The notes under the pieces are model-generated. The model was given only the letters and a program-made list of their open reading frames with translations, searched no databases and had not been told where the DNA came from. 64,000 nt of DNA from JAFNGF01 sp964567045 (GTDB lineage Bacteria > Planctomycetota > Phycisphaerae > Sedimentisphaerales > Anaerobacaceae): assembly GCA_964567045.1 (NCBI GenBank), contig CAZMLE010000002.1, forward strand, positions 1 to 64,000, written 5' to 3'. The translations under genes and the position numbers were made by a program. Shown here piece after piece: positions 19,075 to 28,250 of this stretch. Numbering within the stretch: the first letter of the stretch is position 1; each line of letters begins with the position of its first letter.

Positions 19075-19134
19075 ATGGCAAAGAAAGCTAAGAAGAAAAC
19101 AGCCAAGAAGAAAACAGCCAAGAAGAAAAAGTAA
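19075..19134 (+). CDS. 19-residue lysine/alanine/threonine-rich basic peptide
   Basis: A very short gene with all the signs of a real one: GGAGG eight bases before the ATG, a TAA stop, and a strong terminator 27 bases later. The product, MAKKAKKKTAKKKTAKKKK, is 13/19 lysine and carries two copies of a KKKTAK unit. It resembles the tails of histone H1-like and chlamydial HctB-like proteins, so DNA or RNA binding is a reasonable inference. A leader peptide that senses lysine supply is possible but less likely, because a terminator rather than a gene follows. I do not recognise a named family. Confidence 0.65.
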   Translation: MAKKAKKKTAKKKTAKKKK

Positions 19135-19160
19135 GAATTTAATAACTTTAAGTTAGGCGA

Positions 19161-19198
19161 AAGCCATCATTGTTCATATATTGATGGCTTTCTTATTT
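19161..19198 (+). terminator. Rho-independent terminator of the mini-gene
   Basis: Perfect arms AAGCCATCA and TGATGGCTT (19161-19169 and 19182-19190), followed by a T-rich tail TCTTATTT. It lies 27 bases after the stop of the lysine-rich peptide and is the clearest terminator seen in the window. Confidence 0.85.
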
Positions 19199-19471
19199 GT
19201 CACTGCCTTCAGCCTTAAGCAGACTGTATTTTTGAAATTGACGTAAGGTCTTTAGCGGCAGTATCTTAGGAAGCCGCGGAACTGTACTTTTATCTGGGTA
19301 TTTTCCTGCTGGATTTTTAGCGAACATCCAGTTTCGGGCAGCGTAGTAAACGTATGAATACCGGCAATTAGGGGCTGGGGCAAATCTTTCCCTCCTCTCC
19401 TCCGCATGTCCCAGCCCTCCTTTTATTCTCACGCCTGATAGGGCTGATTCAGACGGCCTGCGGTGCACACT
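19199..19471. other. Spacer between the terminator and the cusA-like 3' end
   Basis: It contains an inverted repeat, GGGCTGGG at about 19372 with CCCAGCCC at about 19411, around a pyrimidine-rich loop. This could be part of the end of the metal efflux transcript. A minus-strand frame here has no coding support. Confidence 0.4.
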
Positions 19472-22400
19472 CTACCGAGCTTTGGTCTCTTTTATCCAGC
19501 AGTACAAGACCGGCACGATAAGCATGGTAAGTATCTCAATCGTCATTCCGCCAAAAGATGGTATTGCCATCGGCACCATAATGTCGCTGCCCCGCCCGGT
19601 GCTTGTCAACACCGGCAAAAGCGCCAGTATCGTCGTAGCCGTCGTCATTAAACAAGGCCGAATCCGCCGTGTCCCCGCCCTGATAACCGCCTCGTGAACC
19701 TCTCGCACGGTTTTCGGTTTTAATTTACTGAACGATTGTTCCAGATATGTGCACATTACTACGCCGTCATCGGATGCAATCCCGAATAATGCCAAAAATC
19801 CTACCCATATCGCCACACTCAAATTTATCGGATGCATCTGGAAAAGCTCACGCATATTCACGCCGAACATGCTGAGGTCCAGAAACCACGGCTGCGCATA
19901 CGCCCATATCATTAAAAATCCGCCGCCCCACGCCACAATGATGCCCGAAAACACCATAAACGTCGTGATCACCGACTTGAACTGCAGATACAAAATCATA
20001 AATATGATAAATAGCGCCAGCGGCACCACCACCATAAGTGTCTTCTGTGCCCGTATCTGGCTCTCGTAACTGCCCGCAAACGCATAGCTGACCCCAGGCG
20101 GCACAACCAGCTCGCCTGCCGCGATCTTATCCTTGAGATATTTCCGGCACTGCTCAACCACGTCCACTTCCGCGAATTTGGGTTTCTTGTCGAACAAAAC
20201 GTAGCTGGTCAAAAACGTGTCTTCGCTCTTTATCATCTGCGGCCCGGGTACATATCGAATCTTCGCCAGTTGAATGAGTGGTATCTGAGCATCGTCCATC
20301 GCCGGCACCAAAATCTTGCCAAGCGTCTCTATCTGGTCACGCAGCTCCCGCAAATATCTTACTCGCACCGGATAACGCTCTCTTGCCTCCACGGTTGTCG
20401 TGATGCCTACACCGCCGATCGCCACCTCAATTACGTCCTGTACCATCTGGATACTGATGCCGTATCTCGCAATTGCTCCGCGATCGATGTCTATCTCCAG
20501 ATATGGCGTCCCCACGACACGGTCGGCTATTACCGCCTCCGGTTCAACGCTCGGCACCTGCTTCAATAGCCGCTCCAGCTCAAGCCCGAACTTCTCAATC
20601 GTCTTCAAGTCCGGCCCCTTGACCTTTACTCCCATCGGCGCACGCATTCCACTTTGCAGCATAACTACCCGTGCCGCTATCGGCTGCAATTTGGGCGCAC
20701 CGGTCGTCCCCGGTACTTGTCCGGCCTTGACAATCTCGTCCCAGATGTCGTCGGGGCTCTTGATGTGCTCACGCCACTGCCGATAAGGCCTGCCGTTCTC
20801 ATCAGGTGTCAGATTACCGCTTGAATCTCGCACAAAATCTTTTGACTTGCTGTCGTATTTGAACCGGACCCGCCTGCCGTCTTTATCCAGAATATACTCC
20901 GGCTTGTAATTGATAACCGTCTCAATCATACTCACAGGCGCTGGGTCCAGAGCCGTCTCCGCCCTGCCTATCTTGCCAACAACCAGTTCAACCTCCGGTA
21001 TCGACTGAAACGCCTCATCCTGCTTGGCCACAATATCCAGCGCCTCGCCTATCGACGCGTGAGGCATAGTTGTCGGCATATATAAAAAAGACCCCTCATC
21101 TAAAGGCGGCATAAATTCCTTGCCAAGCCCCGACCATATTAGGCCGCCCAGCACGATAATCAAAACCGGCAGCGACAAAAACGTCAGCTTGTGCCGCAGA
21201 CACCACCCTAAAATCTGCGGATACGCCCCCTGAAAGAGCCGGAAAAATACCAGCAGCCCCCCTATAAGCAAAACCACGAAAACAAGGTTTCTGGCTACCC
21301 CCTTGTCCACGCCTAATGGAATCCAGTGCTCCGTCAGAATTATACCTACAAAAGCCAGCGCCGCGACATTCACCGCCTTTGGCCCCCAGCCGATTGCCCT
21401 CTCCCCCAACCGCTCGTGAATCAGATGATACGCGCCTATCGCAATAACAATTAGCGCCGCCCACCACGCAAACAATATCCACGTCGCAACGCCGCACCCA
21501 AGCAGCACCACACCCAATATTTTCCTGCCAGCCTTCTTCAGACTGCTGCCTCTGGTAAACAAAACGTGCGCCGCCGGCGGAATTATCGTCAACGCCACTA
21601 TTATTGAGGCGATGAGACAGAACGTCTTTGTCCAGGCAAGTGGCTTAAACAGCTTCCCTTCCGCGCCCGTCATCGTAAACACCGGCAGAAAGCTCACCAC
21701 CGTCGTCGAAACCGCCGTCAAAATAGCGCTGCCCACCTCGCTGGCCGCCCTATACACCGCCTCAAGTCTGTTATCTTCCGGCCCGCATTCGTCTAAATGC
21801 TTGAGTATGTTCTCGCAGATGATTATCCCCATATCCACCATTGTGCCTATGGCTATCGCAATTCCCGATAACGCCACAATGTTCGCGTCCACTCGGAACG
21901 TCTTCATCGCGATAAAGCATATCAGCACCGCCAATGGCAATAGCCCGCTTATCAAAACCGAGCTGCGAAGGTGCATCACCATAACGACGACAACGAGTAT
22001 CGTGATAAGAATTTCCTCCGTAATTGCCGTCTCAAGTGTTCCTAATGTCTCGTAAATAAGACCCGTCCTGTCGTAAAACGGCATAATCGCAACCTTCGAC
22101 ACAGTCCCGTCAGCCAGCATCTTGCTCGGCAGCCCTGGTGATACTTGCTCTATCTCCTTCTTGACGTTCTTGATGGCCGCCAGTGGATTGTATCCGTAAC
22201 GCACCACCACCACGCCACCAACCGCCTCGGCACCGCCTTTGTCCAGTGCCCCTCGCCGCAGTGCAGGCCCATAGGAAACGTGAGCCACGTCCTTAACGCA
22301 CACGGGGACATTATCATTTACCTTTATTACGCTATTTTCTATGTCCCCGAGGTTCCTGATGAAGCCCAGCCCGCGTATGACGTACTCCGCCCTGTTAATC

Positions 22401-23152
22401 TCTATCGTCCGCGCACCCACGTCTATGTTGCTCGCTCGCACCGCCGCGAATATTTCATCCAGACCAACCTTGAACGCACGCATTGCATCAGGATCAACGT
22501 CAATCTGATATTCCTTAACAAAGCCCCCTACTGAAGCCACCTCACTAATGCCCTCGGCGCCCAGAAGCGCATACCGAACTTGCCAGTCCTGTATGCTCCT
22601 GAGCTCATCAAGGTCCCATCCCCCCGTAGGCCTGCCTTGCTTATCCCTGCCCTCGAGAGTGTACCAGAATACCTGTCCCAGCGCCGTCGCATCCGGCCCT
22701 AACATCGGCATCACCCCCGCAGGTAGCACCCCGCTCGGCAGCGAATTCAGCTTCTCCAGCACTCGGCTCCGCGTCCAGTAGAAGTCCTCCTTCTCAGTGA
22801 AAATAATGTATATGCTCGAAAAGCCGAACATCGAAATGCTGCGGATTGTCTTCACTCCAGGCACACCCAACAAAGACGTCGTCAGCGGATATGTTATCTG
22901 GTCTTCTACGTCCTGTGGGCTTCTCCCCGGCCATTCCGTAAACACTATCTGTTGGTTCTCGCCTATATCGGGTATCGCATCCACCGCTACCGGGTTCCTC
23001 GGCCAAAATCCCAACTCCCAGTCGAACGGCGCAACCATCACGCCCCAGCCAATGAAGAACATGATAAGCAAAACCACTACCAGCTTGTTCTCCAAGCAAA
23101 AGCGTATCACCTTATCGATGAACGATGGTTGTTGTCCTTTCATCTCATCCAT
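19472..23152 (-). CDS. CusA/CzcA-family heavy-metal RND efflux permease
   Basis: An inner-membrane RND pump of 1,226 residues, longer than the ~1,040 of CusA. It shows the family N-terminus (AVDAIPDIGENQQIVFTEWP), the DATALGQVFWYTLEG segment, the proton-relay helix GIAIAIGTMVDMGIIICENI, and SGMRAPMGVKVKG near the CusA central metal-path region. Extra length lies in a hydrophobic insertion (about residues 545-660) between the two halves. The ATG at 23152 has GAGG upstream; a GTG 12 bases earlier is an alternative. It is the last gene of the tolC-cusB-YHS-cusA unit and would expel copper or silver from the periplasm or cytoplasm. Confidence 0.93.
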   Translation of the reverse strand: MDEMKGQQPSFIDKVIRFCLENKLVVVLLIMFFIGWGVMVAPFDWELGFWPRNPVAVDAIPDIGENQQIVFTEWPGRSPQDVEDQITYPLTTSLLGVPGVKTIRSISMFGFSSIYIIFTEKEDFYWTRSRVLEKLNSLPSGVLPAGVMPMLGPDATALGQVFWYTLEGRDKQGRPTGGWDLDELRSIQDWQVRYALLGAEGISEVASVGGFVKEYQIDVDPDAMRAFKVGLDEIFAAVRASNIDVGARTIEINRAEYVIRGLGFIRNLGDIENSVIKVNDNVPVCVKDVAHVSYGPALRRGALDKGGAEAVGGVVVVRYGYNPLAAIKNVKKEIEQVSPGLPSKMLADGTVSKVAIMPFYDRTGLIYETLGTLETAITEEILITILVVVVMVMHLRSSVLISGLLPLAVLICFIAMKTFRVDANIVALSGIAIAIGTMVDMGIIICENILKHLDECGPEDNRLEAVYRAASEVGSAILTAVSTTVVSFLPVFTMTGAEGKLFKPLAWTKTFCLIASIIVALTIIPPAAHVLFTRGSSLKKAGRKILGVVLLGCGVATWILFAWWAALIVIAIGAYHLIHERLGERAIGWGPKAVNVAALAFVGIILTEHWIPLGVDKGVARNLVFVVLLIGGLLVFFRLFQGAYPQILGWCLRHKLTFLSLPVLIIVLGGLIWSGLGKEFMPPLDEGSFLYMPTTMPHASIGEALDIVAKQDEAFQSIPEVELVVGKIGRAETALDPAPVSMIETVINYKPEYILDKDGRRVRFKYDSKSKDFVRDSSGNLTPDENGRPYRQWREHIKSPDDIWDEIVKAGQVPGTTGAPKLQPIAARVVMLQSGMRAPMGVKVKGPDLKTIEKFGLELERLLKQVPSVEPEAVIADRVVGTPYLEIDIDRGAIARYGISIQMVQDVIEVAIGGVGITTTVEARERYPVRVRYLRELRDQIETLGKILVPAMDDAQIPLIQLAKIRYVPGPQMIKSEDTFLTSYVLFDKKPKFAEVDVVEQCRKYLKDKIAAGELVVPPGVSYAFAGSYESQIRAQKTLMVVVPLALFIIFMILYLQFKSVITTFMVFSGIIVAWGGGFLMIWAYAQPWFLDLSMFGVNMRELFQMHPINLSVAIWVGFLALFGIASDDGVVMCTYLEQSFSKLKPKTVREVHEAVIRAGTRRIRPCLMTTATTILALLPVLTSTGRGSDIMVPMAIPSFGGMTIEILTMLIVPVLYCWIKETKAR

Positions 23153-23205
23153 CACATTCAGCACCTCAGTCGGAATTCAGAATCGTTTTTTTCTATGCAG
23201 CCGGA

Positions 23206-23574
23206 CTATTGTTTGAACTGCGGCAGCTTGGCAAGATACTTTTCAGGATTCTTTTCGAACTCCGGCTTGCATGCGGGGCAACAGAAGTAGACTTTCTTGC
23301 CCTTATATTCAGTGAAGAATTGCTTATTGATGGGATTTCCCATTACGGGGCAAATTGTTTGCTCAACTTCAGCAGCTACAGCTTCGCCTTCAGATTTAGC
23401 CATTGTAGCTGCGTGTTCATGGGTGGCATGTTCCGTCACTTCCTGCTGACGTTCGGCAGGTGTTCTTGAGGCCTGCGGCTCAGATTTCTTGCAGCCGTTG
23501 AGCAAGATGAGCGCCGCAGATAAGAAACTTACCAACAGAATCGCTGTCTTGAATTTTTTCATTTTGCCGTTCAC
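23206..23574 (-). CDS. YHS-domain lipoprotein in the metal efflux operon
   Basis: A 122-residue protein with a lipoprotein signal (LSAALILLNGC), a histidine-rich linker (EHATHEHAAT), and a C-terminal YHS domain with CPVMGNPINK, then VYFCCPACKPEF. YHS domains bind metals through such cysteines, so a periplasmic metal-binding or metal-delivery role for the pump is likely, similar to small metallochaperones found with Cus systems. The GTG start has AAGGA seven bases upstream. It starts 12 bases after the CusB-like gene and ends 53 bases before the cusA-like start. Confidence 0.85.
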   Translation of the reverse strand: MNGKMKKFKTAILLVSFLSAALILLNGCKKSEPQASRTPAERQQEVTEHATHEHAATMAKSEGEAVAAEVEQTICPVMGNPINKQFFTEYKGKKVYFCCPACKPEFEKNPEKYLAKLPQFKQ

Positions 23575-23586
23575 TGTATCTTCCTT

Positions 23587-25137
23587 TCAATGCTTATGGT
23601 TCTTAGATTGTTGATTAGACTTGTCCATTTCCTGCTTCATTTGTTCTTGGCCGTGCTGATGCCCCATTGGAGCAACGCCGCCTTCCGGATTCATCATGCT
23701 CGGTTTTGCCTGGATCTGCAGGGCCGAATCAATCTTGAAGTTTCCGTTGGTTACGATGATTTCGCCTTCGGCTAATCCGGACTGAACGATGTAATAATCG
23801 CCTGCTCGTGGGCCAAGCACTATTTCCCGTCCTTGAAAGGTTGGTTTTTTCTTATCGGGCAGCCGAACGTAAACGACCGCGCGGGTTCCTGTAATCAAAG
23901 GAGCGGAGGCCGGAATGACCAGTGGCCCCTGCTCGGAGGTCTCCGCTTTAACGTAACCGAGCGATTCGGTAGTCACCAAGTCCATGCCGCAGATGTCACA
24001 ACTGCCGGCCTGGTCTTTAACCACCGATGGATGCATCGGGCAAATCCACTTGCCGGCCATTTCTGGAGCCATAACCTTTCCGCCTTTGGCAAGTCCGGAA
24101 CGGACGATCGCGCGTACAAACATCTCCGGCTTCAACTTGCCTTGTGGGTTGTCGACGTCCACTCGCACTTTGACAGTCCTGGTCTTGTCATTGAGAATTG
24201 GGTCGATGAAGCTTATCCTGCCTTTGAAGACTTCGCCGGGATAAGCTTCTGTGGTGAACTCCACCTCCTGGCCATATCGAATCCAGACCAAATCAGACTC
24301 GTACGCATCCAGTTTGACCCACAGCCGCGACAGGTCTGCGACAGTGTAAATAGGCGTACCTGTGCTGACATACGTGCCTTCGGTGGCGTGCTTCTGGATG
24401 ACTATGCCGCCCATAGGCGAATAGATGGTTATATGGGTAAGAGTTTTGCCGGAGCTTTCCATTCTGTCGACTTGGTCTTTGCCAAGTCCAAGCAGGCGCA
24501 GCTTTTCTCTGGCTGCCTCTAAGGTGGCAGAGGTACTGCTTTTCATAAGATCAGAGGCTTCAGGTTTGATGCGCGCAGCAGCCTGCAAAGCTGCAAGAAG
24601 TTCAGCCTGGGCGCTAATTAGCTCCGGGCTGTAGATCTCCACCATGTGGTCGCCTTTATTAACGGTGATGCCGGTGAAATCCACATACAGCCGGTCAATT
24701 CTACCGGCTACCCACGCGGTGATATTTTTGACTCTGGTCTCGTCATAGTCCACCTTGCCAACCATTCGAATCTCGGCGGTAACGAATTTCCTCTCTACCG
24801 GGGTAGTCTCAATTTCCATCAGCTTGATGGCTTCTTCAGAAAATGAGATTTCCCTCGGGCCAACTTCAGCCTGCGCCGCGGCTACCGGAATCAAATCCAT
24901 AAAGCAAATCGGGCACTTGCCCGGCTTTGGCTGACGAATCTGTGGATGCATCGAGCACGTCCACCACACATTCTCCTGTGCCAGAGTCTGCTCGCTTGGG
25001 TGCTCATGCTTTCCGGCAGCATAAGGCCTGTGCAGAAATGACCTTAGCAAATACCCCGCCAGGAATGCCAGAACCACCAAGGCAGCAATTTTTACCTTTC
25101 GAGCAGCCGGCAATGATTTGTGAACCGTCTTGTCCAT
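23587..25137 (-). CDS. CusB-type periplasmic adaptor with two heavy-metal-binding modules
   Basis: Membrane-fusion protein of 516 residues linking the pump to the outer-membrane channel. After one N-terminal transmembrane helix it has a heavy-metal-binding module (WTCSMHPQIRQPKPGKCPIC), a beta-barrel/lipoyl/hairpin region typical of efflux adaptors (VGKVDYDETRVKNITAWV, then YSPMGGIVIQK), a second CPMHPS...CDICGMDL module at about 365-395, and a C-terminal His/Met-rich tail. Two such modules in one adaptor is uncommon. The ATG at 25137 has AAGGTGG upstream. It follows the TolC-like gene by 98 bases. Confidence 0.92.
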   Translation of the reverse strand: MDKTVHKSLPAARKVKIAALVVLAFLAGYLLRSFLHRPYAAGKHEHPSEQTLAQENVWWTCSMHPQIRQPKPGKCPICFMDLIPVAAAQAEVGPREISFSEEAIKLMEIETTPVERKFVTAEIRMVGKVDYDETRVKNITAWVAGRIDRLYVDFTGITVNKGDHMVEIYSPELISAQAELLAALQAAARIKPEASDLMKSSTSATLEAAREKLRLLGLGKDQVDRMESSGKTLTHITIYSPMGGIVIQKHATEGTYVSTGTPIYTVADLSRLWVKLDAYESDLVWIRYGQEVEFTTEAYPGEVFKGRISFIDPILNDKTRTVKVRVDVDNPQGKLKPEMFVRAIVRSGLAKGGKVMAPEMAGKWICPMHPSVVKDQAGSCDICGMDLVTTESLGYVKAETSEQGPLVIPASAPLITGTRAVVYVRLPDKKKPTFQGREIVLGPRAGDYYIVQSGLAEGEIIVTNGNFKIDSALQIQAKPSMMNPEGGVAPMGHQHGQEQMKQEMDKSNQQSKNHKH

Positions 25138-25235
25138 AGCAACCACCTTGTCGATTCTATACTATTCCCATAGGATTTATGTTCAAGCAAATTCTGGGCC
25201 TAACGGGCAACCATTTTTCTCGGCCCGTAAGGCTG

Positions 25236-26570
25236 TTATTTTTCGGACTTTGCACCGGTAGTTTCCTCTGCTGGGGTCGTAAGCCCCGCCCCGGCAAGCA
25301 TTTCCAGTTCGGCCAAACGCTGCTGATTATCCGCCCCTGCGCGTTCGTACAGCAATTTGAAGTTCAATAGTGTCCGCTGCGCGTCGATTAAGCTCAAAAA
25401 ATCCACTGTTCCTGCCTTGTAGGCAAGCTCGGAAGCACTGAGCAGCTGCTGCGCCTTTGGTACGAGCGTATCCCCATAAAGATTTCTTTTTCTGTGGCTA
25501 TCTTCAAATTCATAGAAAATCCGAGCAGCACGAGCTGCGAGACTGTTTTCGGTTTGTGCTTTTTGCTGTGATGCTTTTGCCATATCTGCTTTTGCCTGTA
25601 GCTGTCCGGCCTTGTAACTTTCACGCCAGATGGGTAGGTTCACGCCGAACATCACAACGACCTCGTCTTTTTCACTGTTTTTCAGTCCTGTGCCCATCAT
25701 GCCCTCATTCGTCATCCATTCAACGCCGAGGCTTAGATCCGGATAGAACTTTTTCTTTGCAAGTTCGAGCCGGCTTTTTGCGGCCTGCAGCTCAAAGTCC
25801 AGCGCCGCAAGCTCAGGGTTCTGCGACTTTAGAGCTTCTATCAATTGTTGGCGGCTAAGCGCAACCGTCTTGGACTGTTCTTTTTCGGGCCAGGGCAGCA
25901 CATTAGGGTCCTTGCGGTTAAGGGCAGCGCTTAGCCGGGCGGAAAGCGGCTTTCGCAATTCCTCCAGTGCCTTCAGCTCGTCTGCCATCTTCGCTATTTC
26001 AACCTGCGCGCGGATGACATCGGGGTGTCCCGCCTCAGAGGCCACGTATCTTATCCGAGCAACTTCCTCGAAATGCTTTGCAAGCTCCAGATTTTCCTTC
26101 GCTATTTCAATCGCACTTGCAAGATACACATACTCAAAAAATGCGTCTTTAACCTCAAAGAAAAGCTCAAGCTTTACTGCTTCATATCGTTTCTTTGCGG
26201 CCTGTGCCGCTGCCGCAGCAGCGTCGGTTCTTGCCTGGATTGTGCCGAACCATGGGAACATCTGCATCAGTTGAAGGTTTTGCGATCGGGCGCCTTCTTT
26301 GGTTTCAACCTCATCGATATAATAGCCGTACGTAAACTGCGGGTCAGGCAAAGCCCCCGCCTGGCGGACCTGCTGCAGGGCGGCTTTCCACTGCTCAAAC
26401 GCGGCTTTAAGCCCGGCATTATTTAGAGCGGCATACCGCAGGTATTGCTGTAATGTCACCGGGTCCCCGCTTGCGCGGGGATTGCTATCAAGGTCCTGGG
26501 CATCGGCGTAACAACTGGCAGCGGTCGCTATGAATGTTACTGCACAAAAACTAAGCACGATTGGTTTCAT
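25236..26570 (-). CDS. TolC-family outer-membrane channel (CusC-like)
   Basis: An outer-membrane efflux protein of 444 residues with a cleavable signal peptide (about 1-22) and two long coiled-coil halves characteristic of TolC-type channels (for example GLKAAFEQWKAALQQVRQAG and LAALDFELQAAKSRLELAKK). It is the first gene of the metal efflux operon; AGAGGTG precedes the ATG. The mature N-terminus contains SNPRASGDP, encoded by a CCCCGC/GCGGGG palindrome at 26465-26480, probably an inserted repeat in a tolerant region. Confidence 0.92.
   Translation of the reverse strand: MKPIVLSFCAVTFIATAASCYADAQDLDSNPRASGDPVTLQQYLRYAALNNAGLKAAFEQWKAALQQVRQAGALPDPQFTYGYYIDEVETKEGARSQNLQLMQMFPWFGTIQARTDAAAAAAQAAKKRYEAVKLELFFEVKDAFFEYVYLASAIEIAKENLELAKHFEEVARIRYVASEAGHPDVIRAQVEIAKMADELKALEELRKPLSARLSAALNRKDPNVLPWPEKEQSKTVALSRQQLIEALKSQNPELAALDFELQAAKSRLELAKKKFYPDLSLGVEWMTNEGMMGTGLKNSEKDEVVVMFGVNLPIWRESYKAGQLQAKADMAKASQQKAQTENSLAARAARIFYEFEDSHRKRNLYGDTLVPKAQQLLSASELAYKAGTVDFLSLIDAQRTLLNFKLLYERAGADNQQRLAELEMLAGAGLTTPAEETTGAKSEK
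26465..26480. repeat. CCCCGC-TTGC-GCGGGG palindrome in the tolC-like gene
   Basis: A 16-bp hairpin read in frame just after the signal peptide of the TolC-family protein. Its coded peptide is proline/arginine/glycine-rich, unlike the helical flanks. Confidence 0.6.
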
Positions 26571-26776
26571 TTGTCACCTCTGGAATATATGGCGAAGATA
26601 GATTAGCAAAACCGTTTTAATGACCCCACTATTACTTTCACTTTATAGCGTACTATTGTCCACAACCAGGCTCAATTGTCAACTACCAAACTTACGCCTA
26701 TAGACTGAGCGTGTTCGATGGGGGCGAGCAGCCGCTGGCGAAAAACATGAGACTGGCTGCTGCCGGTGAACGGGTA

Positions 26777-26782
26777 TATAAT
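26777..26782 (+). promoter_or_regulatory. TATAAT -10 box before the Gfo/Idh gene
   Basis: TATAAT 36 bases before the ATG, in the context GGGTATATAATTG. The -35 region is weak. GG-TATAAT boxes also precede mutS, the MNT gene and the DUF362 gene. Confidence 0.5.
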
Positions 26783-26818
26783 TGCTCTCCAACGAAAATT
26801 GTGTAAAGGAGTCTTATC

Positions 26819-28237
26819 ATGGATGATTGCCAAGAACCTCTTGGTTCGAGTGAAAAAATCTCGCGAAGAACATTTGTGCGACAGGCGACAGCCGCTGCCG
26901 CTATGTTTACAATTGTTCCTCGGCGTGTATTGGCGGGTAAAGGTCATATTTCGCCCAGCAGCACGCTCAATATAGCCGGGATCGGCATCGGCGGCGTAGG
27001 CAAGGCGTTTCTTCAGGGCTGCGCAACCCAACAGGGCGTAAATATCCTTGCCCTGTGTGATGTGGATGACCAGTATGCGGCGCCGGTTTTTAATACATAT
27101 CCCAAAGCCGCCAGATACCGTGACTTTCGCGAGATGCTCGAAGCCGAAAAGAGCATTGACGCTGTGATGGTTGCCACGCCCGACCACACGCACGCGGTAA
27201 TATCGAGCAAGGCTATCAAGATGGGCAAAAACGTCCTTTGTGTGAAGCCGCTAACCCGCACAATCTATGAGTCTCGAATACTAACTGAGGCCGCTCGCAA
27301 AGCAAAGGTCGCTACACAAGTGACCGCGTCGTCCAGTGCCAGCGACAGCGCCTGTAGACTCTGTGAGATGATCTGGGACGGGGCTATTGGTCCGATCCGG
27401 GAGGTTCACTGCTGGTCGAACCGCCCCTTATGGCCGCAGGGAATGACCCGACCGGACGGCCAAGACAAAGTGCCCGCACATTTGGACTGGGATCTGTGGA
27501 TTGGTCCAGCCCCGATGCGACCGTTCAAGGCCTCATGGCCCAAGGAGCATCTCGCACTTAAGCAGGTTTCGTCCGGCCGCCCACCCGACGCAGTATATCA
27601 TCCCTGGAATTTCCGGGGCTGGTGGGATTTTGGAACAGGTGCGTTGGGAGACATGGGCTGCCACCATTTCAACACGGTTTTTCGGGTTTTGAAACTTGAA
27701 CATCCGACCAGCGTTGAGGCCACATCTACGAAGGTCTTTGCCGAGACAGCGCCTCTGGCTTCTGTAGTCATCTGGGATTTTCCCTCGCGGGCTGACATGC
27801 CGGCGCTGAAGCTTTTCTGGTATGACGGCGGCCTGAAACCTCCTCGCCCGACTGAATTGGAAGACGGCAGGTCAATGCCTGCTGAGGGGAACCTTTACGT
27901 AGGAGACAAAGGCAAGATATTAGGCGGCACAAACGACGGCAGGATTATTCCGGAGTCGAAAATGCAGCAGTACAGACTTCCGCCCCAGACGCTCCCCCGA
28001 CCGGCTTTTGGAGAGAGCCTGACCACGGCAGAGTGGATCGCAGCTTGCCGAGGCCAGGAGCCAGCCAGTTGCAACTTCGATGTGGCTGATCTACTTACTG
28101 AGGTAGTTTTACTCGGCAATATCGCGATTCGCACCGGCAAGAAACTTTACTGGGACGGCGACAATATGAAGATCACCAATGACGAAGGGGCAAATGAATA
28201 CATAAAGCAGCCCTATCGCTCGGGCTGGTCATTATAG
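26819..28237 (+). CDS. Tat-exported Gfo/Idh/MocA-family oxidoreductase
   Basis: A 472-residue NAD(P)-dependent sugar dehydrogenase-like protein of the type common in planctomycetes. The Tat signal is SRRTFVRQATAAAAMF. The dinucleotide-binding region is IAGIGIGGVGKAFLQG. Where the family normally has Glu-Lys-Pro, this protein has VKPL (LCVKPLTRT), so the lysine and proline are kept but the glutamate is not. A C-terminal domain with HHFNTVFRV follows. AAGGAG precedes the ATG. Substrate is unknown. Confidence 0.9.
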   Translation: MDDCQEPLGSSEKISRRTFVRQATAAAAMFTIVPRRVLAGKGHISPSSTLNIAGIGIGGVGKAFLQGCATQQGVNILALCDVDDQYAAPVFNTYPKAARYRDFREMLEAEKSIDAVMVATPDHTHAVISSKAIKMGKNVLCVKPLTRTIYESRILTEAARKAKVATQVTASSSASDSACRLCEMIWDGAIGPIREVHCWSNRPLWPQGMTRPDGQDKVPAHLDWDLWIGPAPMRPFKASWPKEHLALKQVSSGRPPDAVYHPWNFRGWWDFGTGALGDMGCHHFNTVFRVLKLEHPTSVEATSTKVFAETAPLASVVIWDFPSRADMPALKLFWYDGGLKPPRPTELEDGRSMPAEGNLYVGDKGKILGGTNDGRIIPESKMQQYRLPPQTLPRPAFGESLTTAEWIAACRGQEPASCNFDVADLLTEVVLLGNIAIRTGKKLYWDGDNMKITNDEGANEYIKQPYRSGWSL

Positions 28238-28250
28238 GAGATTGCAGCCT

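Noticed and set aside
19075..19198. Attenuator/leader-peptide reading of the lysine-rich mini-gene
   Set aside because: The terminator is followed by the 3' end of a convergent operon, not by a lysine biosynthesis or transport gene, so there is nothing to attenuate.
19193..19468. Minus-strand 91-codon frame between the mini-gene terminator and the cusA-like gene
   Set aside because: It begins just past the pump stop, has no family features, and runs through an inverted repeat.
26672..27193. Minus-strand open frame of 173 codons before and across the Gfo/Idh start
   Set aside because: It overlaps the Tat signal and dinucleotide-binding region of the real gene and also the promoter; no motif.
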